A DNA stretch of 64,000 nucleotides from Tamarix chinensis (Eukaryota; Streptophyta; Magnoliopsida; Caryophyllales; Tamaricaceae). The position numbers and the translations under genes were made by a program. The notes under the pieces are model-generated. The model was given only the letters and a program-made list of their open reading frames with translations, did not search any database and was not told the origin of the DNA. The stretch is from contig CM060177.1 in NCBI GenBank assembly GCA_030549775.1, positions 89,604,236 through 89,668,235 on the forward strand, read 5' to 3'. Of this stretch, positions 48,935-60,939 are shown one piece after another; position 1 is the stretch's first letter, and each line of letters opens with the position of its first letter.

Positions 48935-49985
48935 TCTCAGTCTATATAAACTTATTGCTCCACTTCCAAGAAGATTAGCTAAGAGTAAGAGATAAGACAA
49001 TAAAAAAGATATGATGGAGATATTTAAGAAAGTAGACATAAGCATCCCCTTAACTAAGGCTATGAAGCAAGTGTCAAGACACACAAAGGTTCTAAGAGAT
49101 TTGTGCACTAATAAGAGAAAATGAAAAGTTGATGAATAAGTTGTATGGGATAGAATGTATCTATTGTTTTATAAAGAAAATTCCCACCTAAGTGTAAAGA
49201 CGTAAGTATTTTTACCATTCCTTTTAAAATTGGAAACTTGAGGTATGAGAAATACATGAAAGACTTAAGAGCTTCTATAAATTTCATACCTTTATCAATC
49301 TTTAATGTTATAAGTTGAAGACCTTTAAAATAGACCCTGGTCATAATCCAATTAGATAATAGGTTTAATACATATCCTAAGGGGGTTAATAAAGATATAA
49401 TAGTGGCCCTAGATGATGTTAGACAAGTAATAAAATGGATCCCCTAACCATTCCAATATTTTTTAGGAAGACCATTTATGACGTCCTTGCGAATTAAAAC
49501 TAATGTGTATGATGGGGTTCTAATCATGGAATTTGACAATGAAACAATTTTGTTTACTATTTATGATTCCATAAGATATTATATTGATAGTGAATATTTT
49601 GTTGTAATTGATGTGAATAATACCTTATATTAATAAGTTGATGAGTTAACATATGATGATCCTTTAGAAGATAATCTTACAAAGTCGATAAAAGTAGATT
49701 CATGTAAGGGAATAAACGAATCATTTTAGATGCATAAAAAATTGAATATGTTTCTACTTTAGGAGTTTATCCTACTAACAAAGGGATACGTATTGGAATG
49801 GCTAATGTTATAGAGAAATCCCTCATGTATATAGGAACAACTCTAATAGTAGTGTTTAAACCCTTACCAATTCATCTCAAGTATACATTTATAAGGAAAA
49901 ATTTAAAAACTTTCTTTATTATTGCTAGTGACTATATAGCATTATTACATCATTACATCATTACATCATTATCTCAAAAGTGATG
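48935..49985 (+). pseudogene. Athila-like protease region pseudogene
   Basis: Blocks in order: LIAPLPRRLAKSKR (about 48950), MMEIFKKVDISIPLTKAMKQ (49015-49070) and VLRDLCTNKRK (about 49095). The protease core (FDALCDLGAS-type) is not legible and is damaged by stops. Next are FLGRPFMTSLRIKTNVYDGV-like sequence and LIMEFDNETILFTIYDSIRY (49465-49580), and FKPLPIHLKYTFI (about 49857), which in Athila leads into reverse transcriptase. The pol sequence stops near 49985. Confidence 0.8.
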
Positions 49986-50064
49986 AGATTCATAAAATAA
50001 GTAAATTTAATGGGAATTGAATCAAGCTATTCTATGAGGAATACCTAGAGGTGAGTTCTACACA

Positions 50065-50065
<1 letters not shown>

Positions 50066-50135
<70 letters not shown>
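50066..50135. repeat. (TAA)n microsatellite
   Basis: About 23 ATA/TAA units at the left edge of the LTR fragment that replaces Athila pol. Confidence 0.95.
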
Positions 50136-50136
<1 letters not shown>

Positions 50137-50179
50137 TCTAAATAAATAAAAATAAAATAATTAAGGCTTGTACAAATAG

Positions 50180-51640
50180 TAAAAAAGGGTTGAGAGGGTT
50201 TAGGGTCCCACCTTAAGCTGGTGGTAATAGGCCTCACCAGCAGTGGCCGAAAAAAGAGAAGAAAAAGGCAAAAGTTGAGGGCTATGAAAAGGAGAGGGAG
50301 AATGAAGGTGGAAGTAGGGGTGTTTGAGACTGCCTAGAGGGAGAGGAGTAGAATGAGGGTAGCGGCACAACCAATGGTGGTGGCACACCGCGGCGGTAGT
50401 GGTGGCCAAATGAGGAAGAAGAAGAGAAAGGGAGGAGGAGAGGGAAGAAGAGGAAAAGAAGAGTAGGGGTGATAGAGGAGGGTCTGTAGGTGGTTTTGGG
50501 AGGTGTAGGAGATAGTGGTAGCGGCGGAATTGGTGGTTAATGTCGGTGCAACGGGCGGCGGATGAGGAAGAAGGGGTCAGTCGAGGGGCCTACCTTGCAC
50601 AGCCGAGGTGGCGTAGTTAGTTAGAGGGCAGTGCAGGGAGAACTTAGGTGGGTAGAGCAAGTGGAGAAGTTGGCCGACGGTGGCAGACAAAGCGTCTAAA
50701 GTGGCAGTGGCGCACGAGAGTGAATTTCAGGGTTTTGGGAAAAATCTTCGAGTTCAAACTAATGAGGGGTATTTATAGAGTTTAGAGGAGAGAGTAAGAT
50801 CGGTGCGATGACAAGGGGTAGGGAAAGTAGAGTTAGGGTTCGCCGACGGCACCATTTGGCCAGCGAAATTCAAATCGTGGCAGGGCATTCGCATAGGAAA
50901 AGGAGGTTCTTGTACTTAAAGAAAGGGAGGTGGCTTGGGTCATGCTGACTGGCAAGTTAGGGGGAAAAGAAAGGAAGGAAAATGGCCGGTCAAAACAAGC
51001 ATAACCGGCGGCGTCATTCTTTGAAGCAGGCGGAGTTGCAGGTTGACGGAGGGAAAGGAGGAAGGAAGAAGCAAAAGGAAGGGGTGGCGTGGACCGAGTG
51101 GCTGGAGAAGAAAGAAGAAAGGAAAAGAAGGGAAAGAGAACCAGACCGGAGATAATGAAAAATTGGTTTTTAAACAAAATATTACATTCCTAGGGGGAAA
51201 AGAAGTAAGGCACAACGCGGAATTCTAAGTCACCGAAAGAAGAAAAAGAAAGGTAATGGGCCGCGGAAACCAGGCCCAATTCGAGGAAAGAAGAGGAAAA
51301 GAAAAGGAAAAAAAGAAAGAAAAGGAAGAAAAGAAAGGAAAAAGGAAAAAATAAAAATAGGTGGGTTGGGTATTTAAATAAATTTGGATATTTAAAAATA
51401 ATAATATTTAATTACCTCTTTTAGGATAATTTAGGATTTTTAAAAGATTTTTCATAAATTTCATTTTAATAAGCAAAACACCCAAATTTTTCCTCAATAA
51501 AATATTTATAAAATATTTTCCCTAATTAATTTATTTTTATTTTAATAAAAAAAATTTATTTAATTATTTTTCCTAATAAATACTTATTAACTAAAATTCT
51601 TAAAGATTAGGCTTTGGGGCATTTTAATATTTTTCCATGT
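50180..51640 (-). repeat. Gypsy-type LTR fragment, minus orientation
   Basis: Read on the minus strand it begins near 51640 with AATGCCCCAAAGCC, then AT-rich sequence, then a polypyrimidine leader (50220-51370, purine-rich on the plus strand), the same order as LTR-N. It ends at the TAA microsatellite before any hairpin block. It sits exactly where Athila reverse transcriptase should start. No target duplication was found. Proline/serine-rich open frames here are low complexity. Confidence 0.5.
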
Positions 51641-52615
51641 TTTCCTTCAAAGATGTATAAAATTGTGATATGCATTAAAATGATAGAAACACAATTTTAT
51701 TTTGTTCAATATTTTGCCAAATAGCCTAAATTATATTAAGTTTTCCTTTTTGTGATCCAATTGATTCATTCAGCTTATGTTTGTTTATTTAAGCTGCATA
51801 AGTAGTTCTTTATCCATGAATTCTTTTATACCCTAGTATGTGGCTAGTGGAGCAAAATTTTTGATTACTTATTTGTGTGATTGATAAAAATAGGCATGTG
51901 GTATTCTTGGTGAGCAGCATTTTTTTGTGTGAAGAAAAAAAATTAAGGTACCAGGTAAGATGGAGCATAAAACACACCTACTTGATGAAGTATGGCTCAA
52001 TTCTAAAAAAAAAAATAAAAAATATTATGGTGGTAAATAAGGTGATGGATAGAGGTATATAGATATCAAAAAGTAATCTATGAAAGTGGAATTTGAAAAA
52101 TATAATGTTTGATATTGATGGTGATTCTTGATTCACTAGTTTATAGGCTTTGAGCTATAATTCTAGAACTTATCCTATGCACGACCCTAGCCCCCATGAA
52201 TAAAAACATGCCTAGATTTTTGTGTTCTTTAATTTATTTTTGTAGTAGAGGATTGAGAATATTTTCAAGATTATGGTTGATCATTTGTATTGGGAGATAT
52301 TATGAGTGAAAACACACATCTAAAACACATGAGAATAGAATGCTCCCATATTCCTAAAAAAGGTTCTATTGGCTTCATTTTTCTTACCTATTTCTTATTC
52401 TTACTTGATGATTAGATAGGGAAATTGAGTTTAATTTGTGGGGAGTATAATCTAAAATCATTTTTTAAGTATTTTTTATGTGTATGGAGTCATGATAAAA
52501 TATGTGTCGCTTTTAGAGAGGAAGATCTCTATTCCAAACATGATCAAATGAACGTTTCTCATTATGTATGGGTATGTTGCTTGAGGGAAAGAAATGGTTT
52601 AAGTATAGGGGTATT

Positions 52616-54177
52616 TGGTAGGTGAATATTATATTGTATTAACATGTATATTTAGCCCAAGTTTTCATTATTATTTGTGATAGTTTAACCCTTTTTCTTA
52701 AGCTTTTCTATATTGGTCAGGCTATGCAAGAAGAGACAAAATTAGAGTAAATTAAGAGAATAACTACGAGAAAAGATAGCAACACAAACATGAAGGCTTG
52801 GAATCAAAGGCATATGAGTACACCATCAATGAACACCCCAAACAAGTAGTCATTTATAGAAAAGTCATGTGAGAATGCTAAAGGAGTAAGAAATGCGAGC
52901 CCCTTGTATTTATTAATATAATCCATCTTTCTTGGATATTTTGTCACAAGATCATTTAACTTTATTAAAATAAATATAGGAATATCATATTTAATAATAT
53001 GGTCCATGCATTTGTTGATTTATGAATTTAGTTGTTGCTTTCTCTTATCTATATAAAGGAAACATGATAGGATAAATAGGGAGCAACAAATAGCTGCTAA
53101 GTATAATTCATAGATTTCATTATTTTCTCGACATTAGAGATTAAGTTTTAGATTTAATCAGCTACATTGTAAACAAACCAAAGGATTAAAGATCGATCAA
53201 AGTTGTCAAAGCTAAGATTATCCAAAGTCATCTATAATTTTCTTTCATATACTTCATTTTGCACTTTTAGTATTAATTTGATTCAAATTTCATTCTTTTG
53301 TTATTATATTAAAGTTCCATGCTTTCGTGCTATTTAATTCAATTATTATTTTTTGATTCATTTAATTATGTTAACATTATGATATTTAATTGTTATTTGA
53401 CCATGTGTTATTCTTTCATTAACATGTTGTGCTAGATTAGCTTGGGGTAGTAAGATAATTCAATATTACGTGATAATTGATTGTGAGATGCGAATTAGAT
53501 TTAATTATTATGTACATTTTAGGTGAGATTTATAAACTATATCTAATGATCATTGAACCAAGATTTATGTTTTATTATCTAGCTTGATCACCTAGTTAAT
53601 TTAAGTGTTAATGGAATGCTAGTATTGCATAGTTAGTTGATAATTGTTAGCATATGCTTCCACAAGTTACAAATAGGCCGACTAATTTCAATCTATTCTA
53701 TTAATCTTTGTAACTGCATAATTTGAGCTTACCATAATTATTTGCCTAGTTAGGTACCCTATAATTGTTAATGCTACCATTAATTGAATCCAGAGATCTT
53801 ATTTTATGTTATTACTTGGTGAGATAAAAAATCACAAGCATATATTGGGATTTTTGCATAATGGGATAGTAAGAAGTGGATGCAAGCGAGCATCTATAGG
53901 TTAACATAAAAAATATTACATGATCATATTACTCAATGATCGAAATGATATCCCCAATGTTGAATATTTCCTCTAATCCCTATAATCTCATAATTCTTAG
54001 TAGAATAATATTCTCACTATAATAGTTGGTTTTTCATTACTTAACAACCAATAAAATTAATTTGATAATAGAAACTAACAAACTAAACTATAGTCATTGT
54101 GGGATCAACCAATACTCATTGCTTGCTACTTATTTAAGTATTTACAGTTTAATTTGGGTGTTTACAACAACACACCA
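52616..54177 (+). repeat. Athila-like 3' LTR
   Basis: Starts TGGTAGGTGAATATT after a purine-rich AAGTATAGGGGTATT and ends TTTACAACAACACACCA. Partner of 45692-47259. Confidence 0.85.
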
Positions 54178-55004
54178 CCTTTATAATTATCAAAGGACAT
54201 CTAGAAACCTCCAATACTATACCTTTACCTCAATACATAAAACTAATGGAGTCTGGAATGGATAATCAACTCATGTTTTTTCAAGTTATGGCACATCCCT
54301 CACATTATCTAATGTTCTCACAATATACTCATACATCTTGAAACTTACATCACCTTTGCCAACCTTTTGGAATGAGGAAAATCAATATCTATTGGGATTC
54401 ATATATAAAGTACATTTTAAATCAAGAATCTAACCATCACCATTATCGTTAAATCAGAAAAAGAGAGAATTTCCAACCTTTGATTCTTTTGAGGAAACAT
54501 TTTCTCCTTTGAACCTCTTATTATAAGACCTTCAATAGAACTTGCGCTAGCATATGCATTAGTGATTTACCTCATTAATCATGGTGTATACAAAATTATC
54601 ATATGAACTTGATGAAGAAATAATGAAAATAATGGGTTGATCCTCATCATTCATCTTAACATTAATATTTTTTTCAAACAAAAAATAATTTGGTTGAAAC
54701 CATCTTTATGTTTGTGAATGGAATCACTCTCTCACCTCTGTATAATATATAATTGTTTCTTTAAGAAGAGATGATTCTAGAGAGACTTTGTCATATACCA
54801 ACTTTCTTATTTTACATAAAGCGTATATATAGTCTCTTCTCTTCTAAATTTTTGCATAACGAATAGACTAGTTGACAATTTATCTTCTCCTTCCAATTCT
54901 ATCAAACATTCTTGATATGTGAGAAGATCAAACATCTTTACCTACCATAAACTAAAGTTATTCTTAATGTTGAATATCTCAACATCAAATTTTTTTGATG
55001 CCAT
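54178..55004 (-). pseudogene. Copia-C gag-protease pseudogene
   Basis: Start ATG at 55004 (MASKKFDVEIFN), then NNFSLWQVKMFDLL, CLIELEGEDK and LLKKQLY, the UBN2-type copia gag. Further on, DGDGxILDLKCTLYMNPN (about 54425) stands where the family has WILDSGCTYHMCPN, so the catalytic Asp survives but Ser-Gly does not. FSSFQKV and MYEYIVRTLDNV (about 54330) follow. The part between gag and protease is short, implying an internal deletion. Sequence continues at 45691. Confidence 0.85.
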
Positions 55005-55020
55005 TACTTTGTTACCAATT
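55005..55020 (-). other. Copia-C primer binding site
   Basis: Minus-strand AATTGGTAACAAAGTA lies between the LTR end (CATAACA, 55021) and the gag ATG, resembling the initiator-tRNA site TTGGTATCAGAGC used by copia elements. Confidence 0.65.
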
Positions 55021-55219
55021 TGTTATGAAAATACATCTAAGATGTTGACAATTTAACATAACAACTTTCTTTTATTTTCTATTTTCTTTTCATTTTTACA
55101 ATATGCATCTTCTCCATTTTTAGAACTTTGTTTTCAAATATTTTTCTTTTTCTTTTTCTTTTTCAACTCATATCAAATTTTCTAACTATATATGATTTAT
55201 CCATTGCTTCCCTCTCTCG

Positions 55220-55280
<61 letters not shown>

Positions 55281-55380
55281 AATATATTGTTTCACCCTTT
55301 CTTCCACACATTCACTAGGATTTTATTTTAATTCTCCACTAGTTCTAAAATAAGGTAGCAATCATTTTAGGGAAATGATT
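55021..55380 (-). repeat. Copia-C 5' LTR (right limit uncertain)
   Basis: The minus-strand end CATCTTAGATGTATTTTCATAACA matches the 3' LTR at 21930. The right limit is a guess from the 3' LTR length. Beyond the first 40 bases the two LTRs are hard to align, partly because of the microsatellite at 55211. Confidence 0.5.
55211..55277. repeat. (CT)n(TA)n compound microsatellite
   Basis: CT repeats followed by TA repeats, the same order as at 21403-21472. Confidence 0.95.
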
Positions 55381-56400
55381 TTATATAGCGGGTATGTTAT
55401 GGTGCTTAACAAATTTTTGAAGGAACTTTTCTTCATCCATTTTATGATTATGCCACCATTTAGTTTGGTCTTAGGTATAAAAGATCAAGTCTTAGAAGTT
55501 CAATACTTATGGAAGATATCACACACACAGAAGAATATTTATAAGCTCAAAAGCTCACCAATTTATCTTAATCTCATACTTGATCCTTACACTTACCTAA
55601 TTCTGGCATCTTTAGAATATAAATCTAGGTTGTGATCTTGGTAATGAATTAGGATTTGAATTCATAACATTTCCTCAAGATGGCTTAGCAGATTTCACTA
55701 TTGAACAAAACCTATAAAAACCTTAATATTAATTTACATAGATAAAGTAAGTCAATGAGATTCCATTTCATTGTTGTTCTTTAACAACTTCCTAATCAAG
55801 CGTCATCAAGATTAGATAAATATGAATTATTATATATTAATCATGCCTATTTATAGCCTAATCTTCTCAAATATGTCATAAATTAAGAATTTTGTAAATA
55901 TATTGGCTAGTTTGCCCTCAGTTTGGTAAAAATAAAATATGTTTCATAAACCTTTTCTCAAAGTTGTAACTTAAGAAATGATACCCTAATTTTAGCATGC
56001 TTTATTCTAAAATATTCAACATGATTCTTGAAAATGTTCTAATTTTTTCAATGAATTTGTTTGACATTTTCTACGAGTATAAGACACTTTGAAAAATATG
56101 AGAAACTTAAATATATACATAAAAGAATAATTTTGAAAGAGTTTAGAGATCAAAAGTGGCTTAAAATTCACTCTAGAGTTAAAACCATAAGAAAAACTAG
56201 GAATCCCTAAACTAAATGTTTTAAAAATGTATATATGGTTTGGAATTACTAAAAGGATGAAATAAAACACTAAAACCAAAGATACCTTATCTCAAAATAA
56301 TACAAATTCTAAATGAATTAGGTTTTCTAAGAATAGGGTATTACACAAGTTAATTGTATTTAGAGTAATTTAGATGAAAAACCCTTTTGGTAGAAATAGA
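55381..56400. other. Unassigned stretch between Copia-C and Copia-E
   Basis: AT-rich. It may hold the decayed C-terminal gag or protease region of Copia-E on the minus strand, but no motif is clear enough to call. Confidence 0.35.
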
Positions 56401-59400
56401 TGAAGTCTTACCTTTGTCATACAAAAATTCTTTCTTGATGGCGCCACAATTTTTTTTCAAATAATTTTTTAGTCTCCTAGCAAGTAGGATATGTCATCAT
56501 TATCTTCAATTTCATCATCCTCACCATGTTATTTCTAATCCTCATTAGTCTCAGCCATGAGTGCAAATCCTATACTTTTGAATGATGCCTCTAGAGCCTT
56601 TGGTTCTAGTAATATCTTATGGGTCATAAGTGAATGAATGATTTCCTTGAGATAACATTTGGTGATAATTTTGGCTTCTTTAATTGATTTCATTTTAGGC
56701 ATCCTCTTCTTCCTTAATATTGTTAATATTTTTTAAACTTTTCTTCATTTATAAAGTTTTTGCTAAGCCATTTGAGATTGTTGGTGATCTAAGTGAATCT
56801 TGTGAATATGTCTTTGCTGTGTTCATACTTTTGCATTTTCAAAAGATCATATTGTAATACCCCAATTTTTACTACTAAATTTTTTTTATTTTATAGCGAA
56901 AGCAATATAAGTAAAATATTGGAGGTTACCGCCATAATTAATATAAGTCTATTTTATTCAATCATCCGTACATCAATTACAAGGCTAAAACATTTATAGT
57001 AAAACAAGGAGATTAGAAATGAAGAACCATTTATAATACAATAATGTGTTTTGAGTTTAAACCTAAGATATAATAAATGAAATATAAAATAAGAGATACC
57101 ATGGATCAAGAGTCCAAAAGGTATCTGGGTAAATACAACTTTGGGATAACATTACTCTTCTCCCAAACACCCAGTATAGATAAAATCACTCATCCCCACA
57201 CAACTGATTATAGATAGCATAATCATCTAAGGAGTCTTATGAGACTTGCACATAAGAATCAGGTTCTTCTGCTTGTAGGAATGAGCAACACTCATAAATG
57301 GGTGGTTAATACGCTACGTATTGAGTAAGGGAACAATACTATCAAAATAGGGACACCAATCCACATATTTTAATCCACATAACACATAAAATACCAAAAA
57401 TTTCTTATTATCTGATAATGACCAAAATACCCTTATGGAAAAACAATAACCTTTATTTTATAAAATCTTGTACCTTCCACAAACATTATTTTCTATATTC
57501 ACCAATCATCATCGTAACTCATAAAAATACTTATGTCTATTTACCAAGCTTATTTAGCTCATATTTCATGCCATAAGACATATTCCTATAAATATGTCAT
57601 TATCACAACAAAATCATAATGATACCCCTACTTGTTCTTATTTTCTTCTAATATTATATTCATATTATCACAACATATCATGATCAAAATATATTAAATC
57701 ATACATCAATGATATCATGAAAAACACACATAACCATATAAGAAAATAACACAAAAACCCTAAACATCAAATAGTATTTTTACCAACTAGGACACTAGAC
57801 TCTAAGCACATAAATCCTAAACTTCCTTCTCTGATATTAACAAAATACCACATATGAAAAATAATGAAATCTATGGTTAGGCTCGAAGAGTTTAACTGAA
57901 GAAGAAATTCAAGTTAAGAGAGTAAAGGTGGGAATAACCATAGTCAAATGGAAGCTTGAGATGTGTAGATGTATAGTAGGATTGTGGTGGAGCTATAGTA
58001 AAAATTTAATGATGTTTGGATAAGGTTTGGGGGTGAAAATAGGAGTGCACGATCGAAATCGGGTGGCTACATGGTTGTGCTGCACACGGTGCACACCCGA
58101 TCAAGAGGTAGGATCATGCACAACAAGCCAGTGTAAAGTGGCATGGTTGTGCTTAATCATTGGGTAAATAAGTCATAAGTTAAATACGTGCACACGAGCA
58201 TGCGTTTGGGCTGTGTGCTGGCGGGCAATGGTGCACGGGTAGGTTGTGCTTAGTTACACGGGTATGCAATAGAAAATTTTAGTGTTGCATAGTTGTAGTT
58301 GAGGCCTTGTATAAGCCATGATGAGTGAGAGAAAGAAGAAGGGAAAAGAGGTTGTGGTTGGCGATGATGGCCGATGATGGTGTTAGGGAAGGTTGGGGTG
58401 ACCTTGGTGGTTGGTCCACTAGTCAATAGGTGTCATGGGGCAGCACACGTGGTGTTGGTGGTGTAAATGGTGGTGCATGGGTAAAAGCAGGGTAAAGAAG
58501 AGAAGGAAAAGAAGATGGAAGAGAGGAGAAAGAAATTAGGCAATATTTCCTTTACATAAAAATGCTTAGAAGGTAAGGTAAACAAAGAGAAGGAAAGGAG
58601 AGTGTATAGTGTGTATATATATACATGTGTACATGGGGAGCAAACGGGAAGAAAAGAGACACATGAGGGAGGCATGAGTGTAATTATATAGGGTGGTGGT
58701 GTAGGTCAAGAGGGTGGTAGTGGAGATGATGGTTTTTCATATATGTTGTGTAAAGATAAGGAAGAAGAAGAAATTGTAGAAGGAGGTGATAATGGTGCAG
58801 ATCACACAGGGATAAGAGAAGGAGAAGAAGAATAAGGCAGGTGATGGATGATGGATGATGGATTACTATAGAAAATGTGATGAAAGATAGTGCAAGTGGA
58901 GAAGGATATAAGTTGTAAGGCAAGTAGCGGGGAAAATCAGACATTGTGGCAGGAGATGGAGAAGAAAGAAAAGGAAAGGAGAAATAAAAAGGAGAAAATA
59001 GAGAAAACATTAGGGATTAGTTTAGAAAATTTTGGACTAGCCAAAATAATTAGAATTAGTGGTAATTTTAGCAAGTTAGAGATTGGTAACAAAATACAAT
59101 TTAAATGGGTCAAAGGGTCGGTTTCGGTTAAAGTTTTGGAATTAAGAAATTGGGTTAAGGCTAAAATAAGATTTCTCGAGATCATAATCAAATTAGGGCA
59201 TTAATAATGAGGGATTAGTCTAAGAAAATATTAGGGGTATTACACATATTTAGGAATATGTAAGTCAATTCTAGATTTCTTTATCACACTTACATCCTCA
59301 TATGTAAGCCCTAAAGCATCTATAATTGTTTAGCATTATTTCAAGCAGATACTCACTCAAATTCCATGTCCGATAACATATTAAAGTGTCCATATTGGCT

Positions 59401-59610
59401 TGGAATTCCTCTTCATCTTGATGCAATCATTTGTTATGTCGTATTTATCATATTTCTCAATCTTAACTCGTTTGTCATTAATCTTGGTGAATTTGAAGGG
59501 ATTATATTGAATTAATTTCCATCATCGATAATTAACTCCCTTAATGTGTAGTCATCATTAAATGAATTACATTATCATATTTCATCATTCAATTTTTCCA
59601 CAAAGCATAG
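56400..59610 (-). pseudogene. Copia-E gag pseudogene, split by a solo LTR
   Basis: A second copia gag of UBN2 type. On the right of the solo LTR: KYDITNDCIKMKRNSKPIWT (about 59430), ALGLTYEDVSVIKKSRIDLH (about 59290). On the left: LLKMQKYEHSKDIFTRFT and ITNNLKWLSKNF (56720-56850), then LEPKALEASFKSIGFALMAE (about 56570-56630) and an acidic stretch DDEIEDNDDISYLL (about 56500). The family reads SKI-ML-HKYELFKM-P-ES then FTRF. Collapsing one CATAT copy joins the two halves in frame. Several stops. Confidence 0.82.
56853..59244 (-). mobile_element. Solo gypsy-type LTR, 2,392 bp, with CATAT target duplication
   Basis: Ends are the perfect 11-bp inverted pair TGTAATACCCC (56853) and GGGGTATTACA (to 59244), flanked by identical CATAT (56848-56852 and 59245-59249). 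The orientation, judged from the polypyrimidine leader on the minus strand (58440-59000), is minus. It has no internal genes. It is of the same general type as LTR-A, N, G and H, with the cleanest ends in the window, and is probably the youngest. The hairpin block is not evident in it. Confidence 0.92.
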
Positions 59611-60430
59611 CAATTTTCCCACTAAATTAAGGAATTTTTCATTCCAATTCTTGTTAAGTTAACTTGGAAAAAAAATTAGGAATTATTCAAATATCAATCT
59701 TATGAGAAAAGCTTGTTATTATAAAGTTGTTAGCTTTCACAAGCACACTCAAGAAAGTGGTGACTAAAGACTTACCAAATTCAGCTCTTAATATAGAATT
59801 TTAAGTACATTTTAAACATGAGGAATTAATATATGATCGATTCTTGTTATAATACTAATTATGGTATGCATTTCAGGAGTATTATTCTAGTTACTATTCT
59901 TTGCTATGAGTATTTGAGTGATTTTAGCAAAGTAAAATAAGAACATAATGATTTTTATGGGATTCGATCAACTGTATTATTAGTTTCTCTTTACATATCA
60001 TATTAGTCTAAAATTAAATATTAGCATATAAGGAATTAGATCTAACTCTATACCTAATATGCCTAACGAAATCTAGTTGTGACACCAAGTATACACACTT
60101 ATGCCTACTCTTGAGTACACTTCTACCTTCTTACAATGTATGTTCGAATGATTGGATATATAATAATTTTAAATTATCATGCGGCTACTATAAGATTATA
60201 ATTCGTCTTATTGGTCTTAATTAGAAACAATCAAAAACTATAAGACTTAGGCTAGCTTTCTAGCTCTTCATCATTACTCTTTCATATACTTATTTTTAAT
60301 CTCTTATGATGTTATTAATTGCTTATGACTGACTTTCTTGTTATCCATCCTTTATAATGTTCTCACCTTTTTGTGATCGACTTTCTTTTTGTAAATCCTT
60401 TATTATTCTCTCAAACGATTGTGATATACT
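59611..60430. other. Unassigned stretch, probable Copia-E 5' region
   Basis: AT-rich, no clear domain. By position it should contain the gag N-terminus, primer site and 5' LTR of Copia-E, but none could be delimited. Confidence 0.35.
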
Positions 60431-60911
60431 TCGTAATATTCTAAAATTTAGCCAACCTTACTCTTAATTAATTAATATCTTAACCTAATTCTAGTCTCAA
60501 GAAAATGATATGTCTACCAAACCTTAATTCCTTAACCATAAATCCTAACCTAATCCTAATCTTTGTTTCGAATTATTAATATATTTTGTGTAATCTAAAC
60601 CTAACCCCTAAAGGTTGATTATTAATTACTCATAATACCCTAACCTTAATTATTTTAACTTATCTTCTCATTCCCTTTTACTTTTCTTTTTTTTCCCTTC
60701 TCCTTTTTCTTTCCCTTTTCTTTCCCCTCCTACACAACTTCTTTTTCCCTTTTTCTCCCTAGGCTTACTTGAACCACTTCCTTCCCCCAACCATATCCCA
60801 CTACCATGCTTCCCTAACCTACACCCTACCCTCATCATCCCCCATCAACTCCTATCTCCTTAATTAAAAATCTTACCAAATCACCTCACTTTCCTTCTTT
60901 CTCTCTAAATG

Positions 60912-60939
60912 CATATATATATATATATATATATATATA
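60912..60939. repeat. (TA)n microsatellite
   Basis: About 14 TA units inside the LTR-H leader. Confidence 0.95.

Larger units (their letters stand above)
45692..54177 (+). mobile_element. Athila-like Ty3/gypsy element, 8.5 kb, with paired LTRs and target duplication
   Basis: Direct LTRs at 45692-47259 and 52616-54177. Target duplication is CCTTC (45687-45691) and CCTTT (54178-54182), 4/5. Removing the element restores the Copia-C frame (IIIKEKTNNGIYIL on the minus strand). Just after the 5' LTR, TTTTAGAGTCATTGTTGAGG resembles the Athila/Tat primer site TGGCGCCGTTGCCGGGG after many C-to-T and G-to-A changes. Gag and protease are present but broken. Reverse transcriptase, RNase H and integrase are not found; an LTR fragment lies where they should be. 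Bases 51640-52615 have no recognised domain. Confidence 0.88.

Noticed and set aside
45692..54177. Endogenous virus, because Athila-group elements can carry an env-like gene
   Set aside because: No env-like open frame with signal peptide and membrane segment is visible between 49985 and 52615.
21403..55277. The two (CT)n(TA)n microsatellites (21403 and 55211) as matching flanks of Copia-C
   Set aside because: One lies about 460 bp outside the left LTR and the other about 190 bp inside the right LTR, so they are not symmetric. The left one is explained by the hAT-like insertion site.
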